Below, piece by piece: positions 7,956-16,125 of a stretch of DNA of 34,239 nt. The first letter of the stretch is position 1; each line of letters starts with the position of its first letter. Source of the stretch: Kiritimatiellia bacterium (GTDB taxonomy: Bacteria; Verrucomicrobiota; Kiritimatiellia; RZYC01); assembly GCA_028708815.1 (NCBI GenBank), contig JAQVYB010000020.1:1-34239 (forward strand), given 5' to 3'. The notes beneath the pieces are model-generated. The model did not search any database and had not been told where the DNA came from. It saw only the letters and a program-made list of their open reading frames with translations. The position numbers were made by a program, and so were the translations under genes.

Positions 7956-9641
7956 ATGAATGCGGAATTTCTGATCAAACTGTTTTTCACGGTACTGGGT
8001 GGTTTGGGCATCTTTTTGCTGGGCATGAAGCACATGTCCGAGGGGATGCAGGCGGTGGCTGGTGCGCGGCTGCGCAAGTGGATCGGATCGGTCACGGACA
8101 ACCGGTTGATGGCGGTGACGGTCGGTGTGCTGGTGACCTGCGTGGTACAGTCGAGTTCCATCACGACGGTGATGGTTGTGGGGTTTGTCAATGCGGGTCT
8201 GATGAATTTGATGCAGGCGATCGGCGTGATCCTCGGCGCGAATATCGGCACCACCATTACCGGCTGGATTCTGGCCATCAAGATTGGAAAATACGGCCTG
8301 TACATCATCGGCGTTTTCGCATTGATCTTTCTTTTTTCGCGTCGGGAACGGCTGCGCTTCACGGGCATGGCGATTATGGGCATCGGGATGATTTTCTTCG
8401 GATTGGAGCTGATGTCCGAGGGCTTCAAGCCGCTGCGGGGCATGCCGGAGTTTGTGGAATGGTTTCACGCTTTTCAGGCGGACACTTATTGGGGTGTAAT
8501 GAAGTGCGCGTTTGTGGGGTGCCTGTTGACGGCCGTGATTCAATCCTCCTCGGCCACGCTGGGTATCACCATGGGGTTGGCCGGCACGGGGGTGATTCAT
8601 TTCGAAACGGCGGCGGCATTGGTACTCGGGGAAAACATCGGCACCACCATCACGGCCTTTCTGGCCTCGTTGGGCACCGGCACCAACGCACGTCGCGCGG
8701 CCTATGCGCACATCACGTTTAACGTCATCGGGGTGTTGTGGATTACAGCACTCTTTCCGTATTATCTGGACCTGATTCGAGCCATCCTGCACACGAATCC
8801 GGATGCGTCGGTGCTTGGGGCGGATGGCTTGGCGACCTATCCGCACGTCGTTCCGGCCATTGCGCTGGTGCATACCGGTTTCAATGTGACCAATACGCTT
8901 CTTTTTCTGCCCCTGATGGGCGTGATGTCCCGGGTGATCACGCGGTTGGTGCCGGACAAAGAGACCAAGGAGACGCCGCATCTCACCTATCTGGACTTTC
9001 ATCTGGTGGGCGGTCCGGCGCTGGCCGTGGTGCAGTCGCGCAAGGAAGTCGTGGTCATGGCGGACGTGGTCGAAACCATGTTTTCGGGATTGCGCGAAAT
9101 GATCGAGTTGCCCGGTGTGAATGAGCCGGTGGAGCGAAAGTTGTTCCAGCGGGAGGAGCGGTTGGACATCATTCAGAAGGAGGTCACGATTTTTCTCAGT
9201 CAGGTGGTGGCCGGGCAGGTGGCGCACGACATTGCCGAGGAGGCCCAGAAGCAGTTGCGGCTTGCCGATGAGTATGAATCGATCAGCGACTACATTGCCG
9301 GCGTTCTGAAAAAGAGCATCAAGCTGCGCAAGAAAGATCTGCTGTTCTCCGAAGAAGGACGTGCCGAGATCCTGAATCTGCACGATCACGTTGCCGGATA
9401 TGTCAACCGTATCACTCTGGCGGTGCGGACGGACTCGAAGGATATTATGGCTTTCGCGCACAGTGAGGGCATCCGCATCCATTCCCTGATGAAACTCTAC
9501 CGAAAACAACATCTTGATCGTTTGGCGCGCGAGCAGGTCAATCCATTGGCGAGCCTGGTCTTTACCGATATGCTGAACGATTACCGCCGCATAAAGGATC
9601 ACGCGCTGAACATTGCCGAATCCCAGTCCGGCGAACGGTGA
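7956..9641 (+). CDS. Na+/phosphate cotransporter family protein with PhoU-like C-terminus
   Basis: A 561-residue membrane protein of the NptA/YjbB type. The membrane half (about residues 1-310) has the family's inverted repeat with two QSSS motifs (VVQSSSITTVM and VIQSSSATLGI) and the paired GANIGTTITG and GENIGTTITA segments that form the substrate site. The soluble C-terminal part (about residues 350-550) is predicted helical like PhoU, which normally senses or limits phosphate flux. The gene follows the dehydrogenase by 29 bp with a weak GGAG site, so it may be the last gene of that transcription unit. It converges with the next minus-strand gene, 27 bp away. Confidence 0.87.
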   Translation: MNAEFLIKLFFTVLGGLGIFLLGMKHMSEGMQAVAGARLRKWIGSVTDNRLMAVTVGVLVTCVVQSSSITTVMVVGFVNAGLMNLMQAIGVILGANIGTTITGWILAIKIGKYGLYIIGVFALIFLFSRRERLRFTGMAIMGIGMIFFGLELMSEGFKPLRGMPEFVEWFHAFQADTYWGVMKCAFVGCLLTAVIQSSSATLGITMGLAGTGVIHFETAAALVLGENIGTTITAFLASLGTGTNARRAAYAHITFNVIGVLWITALFPYYLDLIRAILHTNPDASVLGADGLATYPHVVPAIALVHTGFNVTNTLLFLPLMGVMSRVITRLVPDKETKETPHLTYLDFHLVGGPALAVVQSRKEVVVMADVVETMFSGLREMIELPGVNEPVERKLFQREERLDIIQKEVTIFLSQVVAGQVAHDIAEEAQKQLRLADEYESISDYIAGVLKKSIKLRKKDLLFSEEGRAEILNLHDHVAGYVNRITLAVRTDSKDIMAFAHSEGIRIHSLMKLYRKQHLDRLAREQVNPLASLVFTDMLNDYRRIKDHALNIAESQSGER

Positions 9642-9668
9642 AAACCGGCCCGCCGGATTTCAGCCCGG

Positions 9669-11084
9669 TCAATCCGCGGGATAAAAATACACCGTTCGGA
9701 TTTCCGGACGGGCGGCGCGGGACCAGCGTTGCGCTTCCCCGCAGGTCAGCTCGCCGTAAATGAAAAGTACCTTCAAGTGGTCGGGGTGTGCCTCGAGCGT
9801 TTCTTTCAGAGCGTCGGGGGTATCGACGCGGAATGATTGTACATCGTAGGTATTGCCGGGGGCCTCATCGGTCCAACTCTCTTCAATCAGATCGAGTCGT
9901 CCGGTTCGGCGGCCCTCGGCGTCGCGATCGAGGTGCAGTTCCCAGGGCTGGTTCGGGCGCTGTGTGCGGTCGGCAAAACGCGGGTTGGGCAGGAAGGCCT
10001 TGTAATACAGTTCGTCCTCGCCTGCCGGGGAGAGGCGTGCGCCGTCGGTGGTGTTGATTTGTTCAAAGAAGGTGAAGAGGCGGTGGGCATCCGCCACGCG
10101 CATGGCGGAATCCGGGAGGAGGGTGATATAGAGGTCGTGTCCCTCGGCCTGCACCTTGCCGAAGAGAGCCAGCAGGGCCTGGAGCGTTCCTTCTTCCAGC
10201 AGCGTTTCGCCGGCCTGATTCGTTACCTCAAAGACGAAGGAGACTTCCGTCTGGGTGGAGGAGTTCACCGGCGTGGCCCGCACCGCCAGCTCCACGCTGC
10301 GCGAGCCGTCGGCGGGCGGCAGCGGAACCAGGCGCACGAGCAGGGGCGTGTCCACCGGCCGGGCCTGGTCCGGATTCAGTCGCTGGGTTCCATAGACGGG
10401 TCCCTGCGGGGCCAGGCGCGGCACATCCAGCAGCGAGCGGGATTCGTTGTAGAGCGAAATAATGCTGTAGGGATCGCCGGTATCTGCCGTGTAGAGCGGG
10501 TGCGTCGGGGTACCTTCCGGGTCGGGCGCCGACCCGGTGAATACGAATCCCTGCTCCGGCAGCACCCCTTGGACGGCATCTGAAAGAATGAACGATTCTG
10601 CGTTGGCCCATGCGCCCGTCAGTGAACCGAGTGCCGGTGCATAGGGCGTGAGCATGGAGGTGGCAATCCGTTCGCCGCGCGGCCAGAGTTGCAGGGCTGT
10701 ATAATCCACCGGGTTCCCCGGCGGCACCCCGATGAACTCGAGGCCCGCACGCACGTCACGCGGCGCACACACCGAGACCGCCAGAGCCTCGTAATCGTGC
10801 CCGCTCTCGGGACCAATCAGGATGAACTCCACCGGTTCTCCGGGCGAGAGTTCGGTCCAGCGTGCAAGCACATAGACCGCTCGTTCCCCGCGGAGGGCCA
10901 GCAGGCCGGGACGTACCAGAGCATTGGTATCCTTCGCAAACCGCTCCTGCATAATCCAATTCCAGGCCGTGAGCGAATCGCTCCCGTCCGCCGGCGGTTC
11001 GTTGGTTTCCGCCGAGGCGCCCGACGCCAAAAACAGGATGAAGAGAGCCGAAAGGAGGCCGGCTGCGACATGGTTTCTTTTCAT
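9669..11084 (-). CDS. Exported protein of unknown function, possible YdjY-like domain
   Basis: A 471-residue protein starting at the ATG at 11084, which has a GGGAG site 8 bp upstream and gives a clear signal peptide (MKRNHVAAGLLSALFILFLA, SGASA cleavage). Upstream in-frame starts lack that logic. The segment EFILIGPESGHDYEALAVS, APRDVRAGLEFIGVPPG resembles the YdjY domain (a ligand-like domain of exported PVC proteins), but this is from memory and tentative. The rest is beta-rich with a C-terminal segment (VLFIYGELTCGEAQRWSRAA) that recalls a peptide-binding or redox loop with one Cys. No catalytic motif is recognised. It may be co-transcribed with the nitroreductase gene, which lies about 100 bp upstream on the same strand. 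Confidence 0.7.
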   Translation of the reverse strand: MKRNHVAAGLLSALFILFLASGASAETNEPPADGSDSLTAWNWIMQERFAKDTNALVRPGLLALRGERAVYVLARWTELSPGEPVEFILIGPESGHDYEALAVSVCAPRDVRAGLEFIGVPPGNPVDYTALQLWPRGERIATSMLTPYAPALGSLTGAWANAESFILSDAVQGVLPEQGFVFTGSAPDPEGTPTHPLYTADTGDPYSIISLYNESRSLLDVPRLAPQGPVYGTQRLNPDQARPVDTPLLVRLVPLPPADGSRSVELAVRATPVNSSTQTEVSFVFEVTNQAGETLLEEGTLQALLALFGKVQAEGHDLYITLLPDSAMRVADAHRLFTFFEQINTTDGARLSPAGEDELYYKAFLPNPRFADRTQRPNQPWELHLDRDAEGRRTGRLDLIEESWTDEAPGNTYDVQSFRVDTPDALKETLEAHPDHLKVLFIYGELTCGEAQRWSRAARPEIRTVYFYPAD

Positions 11085-11187
11085 GGTGTTAATCTCCCGG
11101 GCCATCCGTCCACGACGGACTGCTTCATGCAAACTGCGGTTGCACTATACTGTGTTAACCATTGAATCATACAAAAATCAGAGGCTG

Positions 11188-11727
11188 CTAGCGGTATTCG
11201 CACATCTCTGCCGCGGCCTTGCGCTTCTTTTCCGGAAGGTCCGCGCCTTCCTCCGGGTGGCCGACGCTGAAAAGTATATCCACACGCGTCCGGCGGTTTA
11301 ATCCCAGAATGTTTTTCACGGCGCGCTCATTGAACCAGCCCAGCCAGCAGGTGCCGAGGCCTTCTTCCGCTGCCTGTAATGCGAAGTGTTCGCCGGCGAT
11401 ACCCAGATCAATCAGGCTGTAGGGTACCCCGCGCAGGGTGCCGCCCAGTCGCGCTGCATAGCCGGAGGTCTCCCGAATCATCACCACCAGAACCGGCGCC
11501 CGACAGGCAAACTGATTCATTTTGTAGATCCCGGAAAAAGCGGTTTCGGCCAGGCGTTCCCGAAGCTCGGTGGATTCCACCACGATGAAACGCCAGGGCT
11601 GCGAATTGCATGCGGAGGGCGCCAAGCGGGCCGCTTCAATGCAGCGCTCCAGCGCCGCTCGGCCCACTGGACGCGGGGCGTATTTCCGCAGGCTGTATCG
11701 TTTGCGCACCAACTCAAGAAAATTCAT
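11188..11727 (-). CDS. Nitroreductase family FMN oxidoreductase
   Basis: A 179-residue NAD(P)H:FMN oxidoreductase-type protein. The start is the ATG at 11727, preceded by GGAGG, which gives the standard opening MNFLELVRKRYSLRKYAPRPV. The RYSLRKY motif contacts FMN phosphate, and APSACNSQPWRFIVV is the second flavin-binding block. The C-terminal GLGTCWLGWFNE segment and VGHPEEG end are typical of the small nitroreductases of anaerobes. The substrate cannot be told from sequence. The family includes nitro/quinone reductases and flavin-dependent modification enzymes. Confidence 0.85.
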   Translation of the reverse strand: MNFLELVRKRYSLRKYAPRPVGRAALERCIEAARLAPSACNSQPWRFIVVESTELRERLAETAFSGIYKMNQFACRAPVLVVMIRETSGYAARLGGTLRGVPYSLIDLGIAGEHFALQAAEEGLGTCWLGWFNERAVKNILGLNRRTRVDILFSVGHPEEGADLPEKKRKAAAEMCEYR

Positions 11728-11860
11728 GAAAGGGGCCTCCTCCGGCTTTCCTGGTGGGTTTCTCTTCGTACCGTTTTGCCTGGCAAATGAATAGGTTATT
11801 GTCCGCTTCCGCGGCAAGCTTTGCATTCTTATTTTTTTTACTTTTTCTGAACAGAGGAAC

Positions 11861-12029
11861 GGGCTTCGGGTATCGTAAGGGATGAAGCCCGCTGGGTATG
11901 TTCGGAGGTCAGATCACAAGAGATTATCTGCCTATCGGTCGTTCCGAGTGAACGCTGAAGGCAAGGGTCTACGGACCCACTAGTCTGGATCTGCTAACAA
12001 TCCCTTACTTGGCGGGATTCCTTTTTTTT
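11861..12029 (+). ncRNA. Candidate structured small RNA, possibly 6S-like
   Basis: No gene covers this stretch, but it contains a set of perfect complementary arms. The closing helix pairs gtaagggat (11875-11883) with atcccttac (12000-12008). An inner helix pairs cagatc (11910-11915) with gatctg (11988-11993). Two tight hairpins lie inside: cgttc/gaacg (11940-11954) and gggtc/gaccc with a TACG loop (11965-11978). Two alternatives compete. Gggcttc (11861-11867) can pair with gaagccc (11884-11890), putting one arm of the closing helix in its loop. Cagat (11910-11914) can pair locally with atctg (11926-11930). The 5' TGTTCG and 3' AAGGGTCTACGG stretches loosely recall conserved parts of 6S RNA. 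The 5' end and identity are uncertain. Confidence 0.5.
11999..12029 (+). terminator. Rho-independent terminator of the candidate RNA
   Basis: The stem aatccc/gggatt (11999-12004 with 12014-12019) has a 9-nt loop and is followed by CC and eight T residues. Its left arm overlaps the 3' arm of the putative closing helix, so terminator and closing helix exclude each other. Confidence 0.6.
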
Positions 12030-12055
12030 CTCTGCGGATCAGGCTTATTTCTGAA

Positions 12056-12084
12056 TTGACATCTCCGCGCCATCCCGTGATTAT
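12056..12084 (+). promoter_or_regulatory. Sigma-70-type promoter of the tRNA gene
   Basis: A perfect TTGACA at 12056-12061, a 17-bp spacer, and GATTAT at 12079-12084 (4 of 6 consensus bases). The predicted start near 12091 is about 18 bp before the mature tRNA 5' end. Confidence 0.6.
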
Positions 12085-12108
12085 CCGCCCTGTTCATTTC
12101 TCCCGCAC

Positions 12109-12185
12109 GGGCGATTAGCTCAGTTGGTTAGAGCGCCTGCTTCACACGCAGGAGGCCACAGGTTCGAGTCCTGTATCGCCCACCA
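12109..12185 (+). tRNA. tRNA-Val (anticodon CAC)
   Basis: A complete 77-nt cloverleaf. The acceptor stem pairs gggcgat (12109-12115) with atcgccc (12175-12181). The D arm has AGCTCAGTTGGTTAGAGC, the anticodon stem cctgc/gcagg encloses loop TTCACAC, and the T arm contains GGTTCGAGTCC. The anticodon CAC reads the valine codon GUG. The 3' CCA is encoded. No attachment-site duplication or integrase is seen beside it. Confidence 0.97.
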
Positions 12186-12250
12186 TTCCTTATGACTCAA
12201 GCGGGAGTGAAGAGTCTACATCCGTCGGATTTCCGTGTCGAAAAAATGCG

Positions 12251-12280
12251 TTGGTGTTTTTAGGGCAGGGCGTGTATCTT
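12251..12280 (+). promoter_or_regulatory. Possible promoter of the arnT-like/arnC pair
   Basis: TTGGTG (12251-12256), an 18-bp spacer and TATCTT (12275-12280), about 55 bp before the proposed ATG. The -35 match is moderate. Confidence 0.35.
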
Positions 12281-12335
12281 GTCCCTGTTTTATTGCACGG
12301 AATGCAAATCGTTATACCGGAGTGATGCGGGACTT

Positions 12336-14018
12336 ATGAAAGAACAGAGCGAAGAGAGCAGGGTGAGGTGGATTGATTGCCTTTTCTGGTTTACGGCGCT
12401 GGTTTTGCTGTTCGGCGCGCTGGGGGTGCGCGGATTATGGACGGCGGAGGGACGCTGGGCTGAAATCACCCGGGAAATGCTGATTACCAAAGATTTTTTT
12501 CACCCCCTGATCAATGGGCATCCCTATTTTGACAAACCGCTGGTCAGTTACTGGTTGATTGCCCTGACGGCCCCGTTTACGGGCATGAACGAGTGGGCCC
12601 TGCGGATTCCAAGCGCCATCTGCGGATTGCTCGCGCTCTGGGCGACGCGCCGAATCGGCGCCCGTCTCTGGGCGCCCGCGGTGGGCCGTCTGGCGGGCTG
12701 GATTCTGCTGACCACGTACGGGTTCATGTTCTGGGCGCGCACGGGCGAGGCCGATATGGCGAATCTCGCCTTTATTCTGCTGGCCGTGGCGTGGTACTGG
12801 CGTCGGCGCGATTTGCCGAATTTCATTACGTATCTGATTTTCTACGTACTGATGTTTATCGGTGCGCAGATGAAGGGTCTCACGGCGGTCATCATTCCGG
12901 TCCTGGTGGTGCTTCCGGATCTGCTGGTGGAAAAGCGGTGGAAGCACCTCTTTTCGTTTTCCCATTTTGGGGCGTTGGTGCTGGGGTCCCTGGTGTATCT
13001 GGTTCCTTTCCTGTATTCGCACGGTACGGCGCAGGGCTATGCCTCGAGCGGGTTGGACCTGGTCTTTCGCGAAAACGTCCAGCGGTTCTTTGTTCCGTTC
13101 GATCACATCGAGCCGTGGTATGCCTATTTCAAGCATGTGCCGGTGCTGTTTCTTCCGTGGAGCCTGATTCTGCTGGTGGCGGTGGTGGCGTGGATTTTCT
13201 CTCCGAACTGGCGGAAATATTCGTGGCACAGCCGCTGGTTGGGCATTGCCATGGCCCTGATTTTCGTCTTTTTCTCGGCATCCGGGTCACGCCGCAGTTA
13301 CTATATTCTCCCGATCCTGCCGTTTTGCGCCTGGTTCACAGCCCTCTTTCTGCTGGCGGCGGACCGCTCGCCCTGGCGGCGGGTGGCTGTGGGTATTCAG
13401 TCGGCCCTGATTCTCCTGATCACCCTCGCGGGGTTGGCGGCGGCGGTGGCGATTCCGCCGGTTTCGCAGCGCCTGAATATTCCGATTCCGGGGCTTGTAA
13501 GCCTGGCATTGGCGGTAGCCTCGCTCCTCTCGCTGGGCAGTTGGGTGCTGGTATGGATCAGCCGAAAGGGGCTTTCGCATGCCACGGGCATCCCATTACG
13601 CTTTGTACCGCTGCTGGCCACCACCGTCTTTTTCCTGGGCGCGTATTTTTGTGTGATTCAGCCTGCGTTGGAGGGCTTTCGTACGGAAGAATCCTTCGCA
13701 CTGGAAGTGAAGGAAACGGGGCGCACGGCAGAAGAAATCGCGTTTTATCAGCAGTCGCTGGAAAACGTGGTGTTTTACCTGGATCGGGCTCCTCCCTATC
13801 ATCCGGTGGTGTCAAACTCGCTGGAGGCCTGGGCGTATCTGGTCGGCGGGCCGAACCGGGTGGTGATTCTGCGCCGCCGCGATCTTCCTGCCTTGCAGCA
13901 GGACTTTCCGCTCGAGGCGCAGGGATATGTCGCCGTCGGCGAGCAGGTGTTCGGATGGGACAAGGATAAGAAGATCGGCAAAAAAATGGTGGCCTGGGGC
14001 CTGGATGATTCGTTGTAA
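12336..14018 (+). CDS. ArnT-like membrane glycosyltransferase (GT39/GT83 family)
   Basis: A 560-residue polytopic inner-membrane enzyme that should transfer a sugar from undecaprenyl phosphate to an acceptor in the periplasm, such as lipid A, glycan or protein. The first periplasmic loop has TAEGRWAEITREML, then YFDKPLVSYWL, matching the PDETRYAEISREML and YFEKPIAGYW blocks of E. coli ArnT. The usual Asp of the Asp-Glu pair is Ala here while the Glu is kept. About eleven to twelve hydrophobic segments and a soluble C-terminal domain of about 80 residues follow. I chose the ATG at 12336 over upstream codons because it yields a normal cytosolic N-terminus. The downstream arnC-like gene starts 18 bp later and probably makes its lipid-linked donor. 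Confidence 0.82.
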   Translation: MKEQSEESRVRWIDCLFWFTALVLLFGALGVRGLWTAEGRWAEITREMLITKDFFHPLINGHPYFDKPLVSYWLIALTAPFTGMNEWALRIPSAICGLLALWATRRIGARLWAPAVGRLAGWILLTTYGFMFWARTGEADMANLAFILLAVAWYWRRRDLPNFITYLIFYVLMFIGAQMKGLTAVIIPVLVVLPDLLVEKRWKHLFSFSHFGALVLGSLVYLVPFLYSHGTAQGYASSGLDLVFRENVQRFFVPFDHIEPWYAYFKHVPVLFLPWSLILLVAVVAWIFSPNWRKYSWHSRWLGIAMALIFVFFSASGSRRSYYILPILPFCAWFTALFLLAADRSPWRRVAVGIQSALILLITLAGLAAAVAIPPVSQRLNIPIPGLVSLALAVASLLSLGSWVLVWISRKGLSHATGIPLRFVPLLATTVFFLGAYFCVIQPALEGFRTEESFALEVKETGRTAEEIAFYQQSLENVVFYLDRAPPYHPVVSNSLEAWAYLVGGPNRVVILRRRDLPALQQDFPLEAQGYVAVGEQVFGWDKDKKIGKKMVAWGLDDSL

Positions 14019-14036
14019 ACAGGGAGAAGGACAGAG

Positions 14037-14990
14037 ATGAAAATGCAGTCGGTTTCGGTGGTGGTGCCGGTATTCAACGAGGAAGCCAATCTGGAGCAAC
14101 TGGTGGAGCGTTGCCTGTCCGCCTGTGATACCATGGGTCGCCCCTACGAGCTGATCCTGGTGGACGATGGAAGCACCGATACCTCGCGCGAACTGATTCA
14201 ACGCGCCTCCGAGGCGCACAATCAGGTCGTTATCGGAATGCTCCTCAATAGAAACTATGGGCAGCACGCCGCCGTGATGGCCGGACTCGAAATGTCGCGT
14301 GGAGACATCGTGGTGACCCTCGATGCCGACCTCCAGAATCCTCCCGAAGAAATTCCGAAACTGGTTGCCAAGATGGACGAGGACTATGATGTGGTCGGCA
14401 CCGTGCGCGTGCCCCGCTGCGACGCCGCCTTCCGCAAGGTGGGCTCCTGGCTGGTGAATCGGGCGGCCCAGCGTGCCACCGGCGTGCGGATGCACGATTA
14501 CGGCTGCATGTTGCGAGCCTATCGCAGGCATATTGTGGATGCCATGCTCATGTGTCATGAACGCAGCACCTTTATTCCCATTCTGGCCAACAGTTTTGCG
14601 CGGCGCACCACGGAAATCGAAGTGAGCCATTCTTCGCGCGGCGCGGGGGACTCGAAATACAGCCTGTGGAAGCTGATCAATCTCCAGTTCGATCTGATGA
14701 CCTCTATGACCACTGCCCCGCTGCGCCTCCTGAGCGTGATTGGCGCCCTCATTTCGCTGATGGGCGGCGGTTTCGGCCTGCTTCTGCTGATCATGCGGCT
14801 GTGGCATGGCCCGGACTGGGCGGCGGAAGGTGTCTTTACGCTTTTTGCCATTCTGTTCATCTTCGTGGGAGCGCAGTTTGTGGCGATGGGGCTGCTGGGC
14901 GAATATATCGGGCGCATCTACCATGATGTGCGCGGACGCCCTCGCTTTTTCGTGCAAACCACCTTCGGAAAAAGCCGCCTGCGTGATTAG
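14037..14990 (+). CDS. arnC: ArnC-like undecaprenyl-phosphate glycosyltransferase (GT2)
   Basis: A 317-residue enzyme closely resembling E. coli ArnC, which moves 4-formamido-arabinose from UDP to undecaprenyl phosphate on the cytosolic face. The GT-A fold shows DDGSTD (Asp43-Asp44) and the metal-binding DAD at Asp96-Asp98 followed by LQNPPEE. The blocks [27 protein letters not shown] and [10 protein letters not shown] are nearly those of ArnC as I recall it. Two C-terminal membrane segments (about 235-258 and 270-293) anchor it. The ATG at 14037 has a strong GGAGAAGGA site. No arnA, arnB or arnD lies in the window, so the sugar may differ from aminoarabinose. The symbol marks the family rather than a proven substrate. 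Confidence 0.85.
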   Translation: MKMQSVSVVVPVFNEEANLEQLVERCLSACDTMGRPYELILVDDGSTDTSRELIQRASEAHNQVVIGMLLNRNYGQHAAVMAGLEMSRGDIVVTLDADLQNPPEEIPKLVAKMDEDYDVVGTVRVPRCDAAFRKVGSWLVNRAAQRATGVRMHDYGCMLRAYRRHIVDAMLMCHERSTFIPILANSFARRTTEIEVSHSSRGAGDSKYSLWKLINLQFDLMTSMTTAPLRLLSVIGALISLMGGGFGLLLLIMRLWHGPDWAAEGVFTLFAILFIFVGAQFVAMGLLGEYIGRIYHDVRGRPRFFVQTTFGKSRLRD

Positions 14991-15210
14991 CAGCCTGTCG
15001 GGCTGCCACCCTCCAGCAATATCCGGTTAAATGCGTCTTCTTTGTCTCAAAACGATGTAATTTTGTCGGAGGACTCATTCGTTGCTTTCTGCATTCGTTG
15101 GGATCATTCCTTTATATGCCAGATTCCCGCGGGCCGCTTCCACTTGCTTTCTGCTTGGCATGGAGGCCCATGCCGCTCCCTAATGAGTGAAAATTAGTGT
15201 AGATTCGTGG

Positions 15211-15418
15211 TTTTTCCATCGTTTTGACCATTTTTTGATGGTTTTTGCGTGTTTTTTGGCAACTTTCTTCGATTTTGGCCCGTTTTTCCGATTTTCAGGC
15301 GTTTCAGAGCAAAAAATACGTATTTTCAGCCCGTTTTGAGGGGGTTTGGCGGAATTTTTGGCGTTTTTCTGAGATTTTTGGCCGTTTTGCGATTTTTTTC
15401 GATGCTTTTATACGATTT
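15211..15418 (+). repeat. Helically phased A/T-tract array (predicted curved DNA)
   Basis: Twenty-one runs of three to seven T residues (one is a run of six A) are centred at about 15213, 15223, 15233, 15244, 15254, 15265, 15274, 15285, 15293, 15303, 15313 (A run), 15324, 15335, 15346, 15357, 15366, 15377, 15386, 15396, 15407 and 15417. The mean spacing is 10.2 bp, close to one helical turn, so each tract should bend the axis in the same direction. The bases between tracts are mostly C and G and not repeated exactly, so this is not a simple tandem repeat. Confidence 0.85.
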
Positions 15419-15424
15419 GGGATT

Positions 15425-15490
15425 GGCTCGTAGAGCCACCACTACAACGGGTGGTGATTGAGAGGTTGTAGCGTCGGCTCTGTGAGCCGA
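15425..15490. repeat. Inverted pair of REP-like palindromes with GTAG signatures
   Basis: The plus-strand unit is GTAG (15468-15471), then the hairpin tcggctc/gagccga (15474-15490) with a TGT loop. The minus-strand unit is GTAG (complement of 15442-15445), then the hairpin ggctc/gagcc (15425-15437) with a 3-base loop. The two units face away from each other, joined by ctacaac/gttgtag complementarity (15442-15448 with 15465-15471). A GTAG tetranucleotide beside an imperfect palindrome is the hallmark of REP elements mobilised by RAYT (TnpA-REP) transposases. No such transposase is in this window. Confidence 0.65.
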
Positions 15491-15666
15491 AATCCTGTGC
15501 GCAAACTCCATTCCAAGGGCATAATTATTCACCGCTTTGCCTTGAAGAAAACACCGAGTGCTCACGAAATACCCGGAAGAACCCAAAAAATGGCTTTTCG
15601 TTTAAGAAATGTGGACCGGATGCTCCGACGAAACGAGGTGTCGAAAGCACATTGCAGAATGCGCCC

Positions 15667-16125
15667 TCAGGGAGTTTCAGCCGAAGAATCCTGCGCGGTT
15701 TGTGTGGAAGCGTTCAGCTTTTTCAGGGATTCAGGGGAGACGGGGTGGTCGAGGGCGAAGTCGTAGCCCCAGCGCGTTTTGCCTTCGAGACGTAGGAAGA
15801 GAATGTTTCCCTCCGGGCTCCAGTAGAGGCGTTCGCCGGGGTCCGTGCGGTAATCATTGGTGAGCGGGGGTGAATAAAAGATGGTGCGCCAAAGCGGGCC
15901 TTCCTTGACCATGATGCTGAGCGATTCCTGTGCATAGCGGTTGCGCATGAGGCGGGCACTGACCTTGCCGTCGGGCGAGTCCAGCCGCTGGATTTCCCAG
16001 CGGGGCGGAATCATGATTTTGAGTCCGAGCCACCCCAGTGCGATGGCGGCCACCAGAAAGACCATCCAGCGTGGAACCGGAATGACGCGGCAGGGCAGCA
16101 TCATATGCCGGGAATCGTGTTTCAC
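15667..16125 (-). CDS. Small single-pass membrane protein of unknown function
   Basis: A 152-residue protein with one membrane segment near the N-terminus (about residues 20-38, WMVFLVAAIALGWLGLKIM) and an outside domain of beta character (VSARLMRNRYAQESLSIMVK, LYWSPEGNILFLRLEG). Its GTG start overlaps the rseP stop (GTGA), so it is translationally coupled to rseP. The outer part looks like WD/TolB-type beta strands that compare a value to text, but I recognise no family. A role near RseP in the envelope is only inferred from the coupling. Confidence 0.65.
   Translation of the reverse strand: MKHDSRHMMLPCRVIPVPRWMVFLVAAIALGWLGLKIMIPPRWEIQRLDSPDGKVSARLMRNRYAQESLSIMVKEGPLWRTIFYSPPLTNDYRTDPGERLYWSPEGNILFLRLEGKTRWGYDFALDHPVSPESLKKLNASTQTAQDSSAETP

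Larger units (their letters stand above)
14991..15666. other. 676-bp non-coding region with curved-DNA array and REP-like pair
   Basis: No credible gene is present. Short frames here encode Phe/Arg-rich peptides that merely translate the T tracts. A 6-bp hairpin (gcagcc/ggctgc, 14990-15006) sits at the arnC stop without a T run. The region then contains the phased A/T-tract array and the palindromic elements listed separately. I see nothing definite in 15007-15205 or 15491-15666. Confidence 0.7.

Noticed and set aside
7668..9602. Long minus-strand frame of 644 codons opposite the dehydrogenase and phosphate transporter
   Set aside because: It runs antisense to genes with clear motifs. Its protein is His/Gln/Arg-rich without domains, which is typical of the opposite strand of high-G+C coding DNA.
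12109..12185. tRNA-Val as an integration site of a genomic island
   Set aside because: No integrase and no direct repeat of the tRNA 3' end were seen in the flanks, and the following genes look chromosomal.
15245..15461. Short Phe-rich membrane-like frames in the T-rich gap
   Set aside because: Their Phe periodicity is simply the T tracts every 10 bp translated. No ribosome site or conserved pattern is present.
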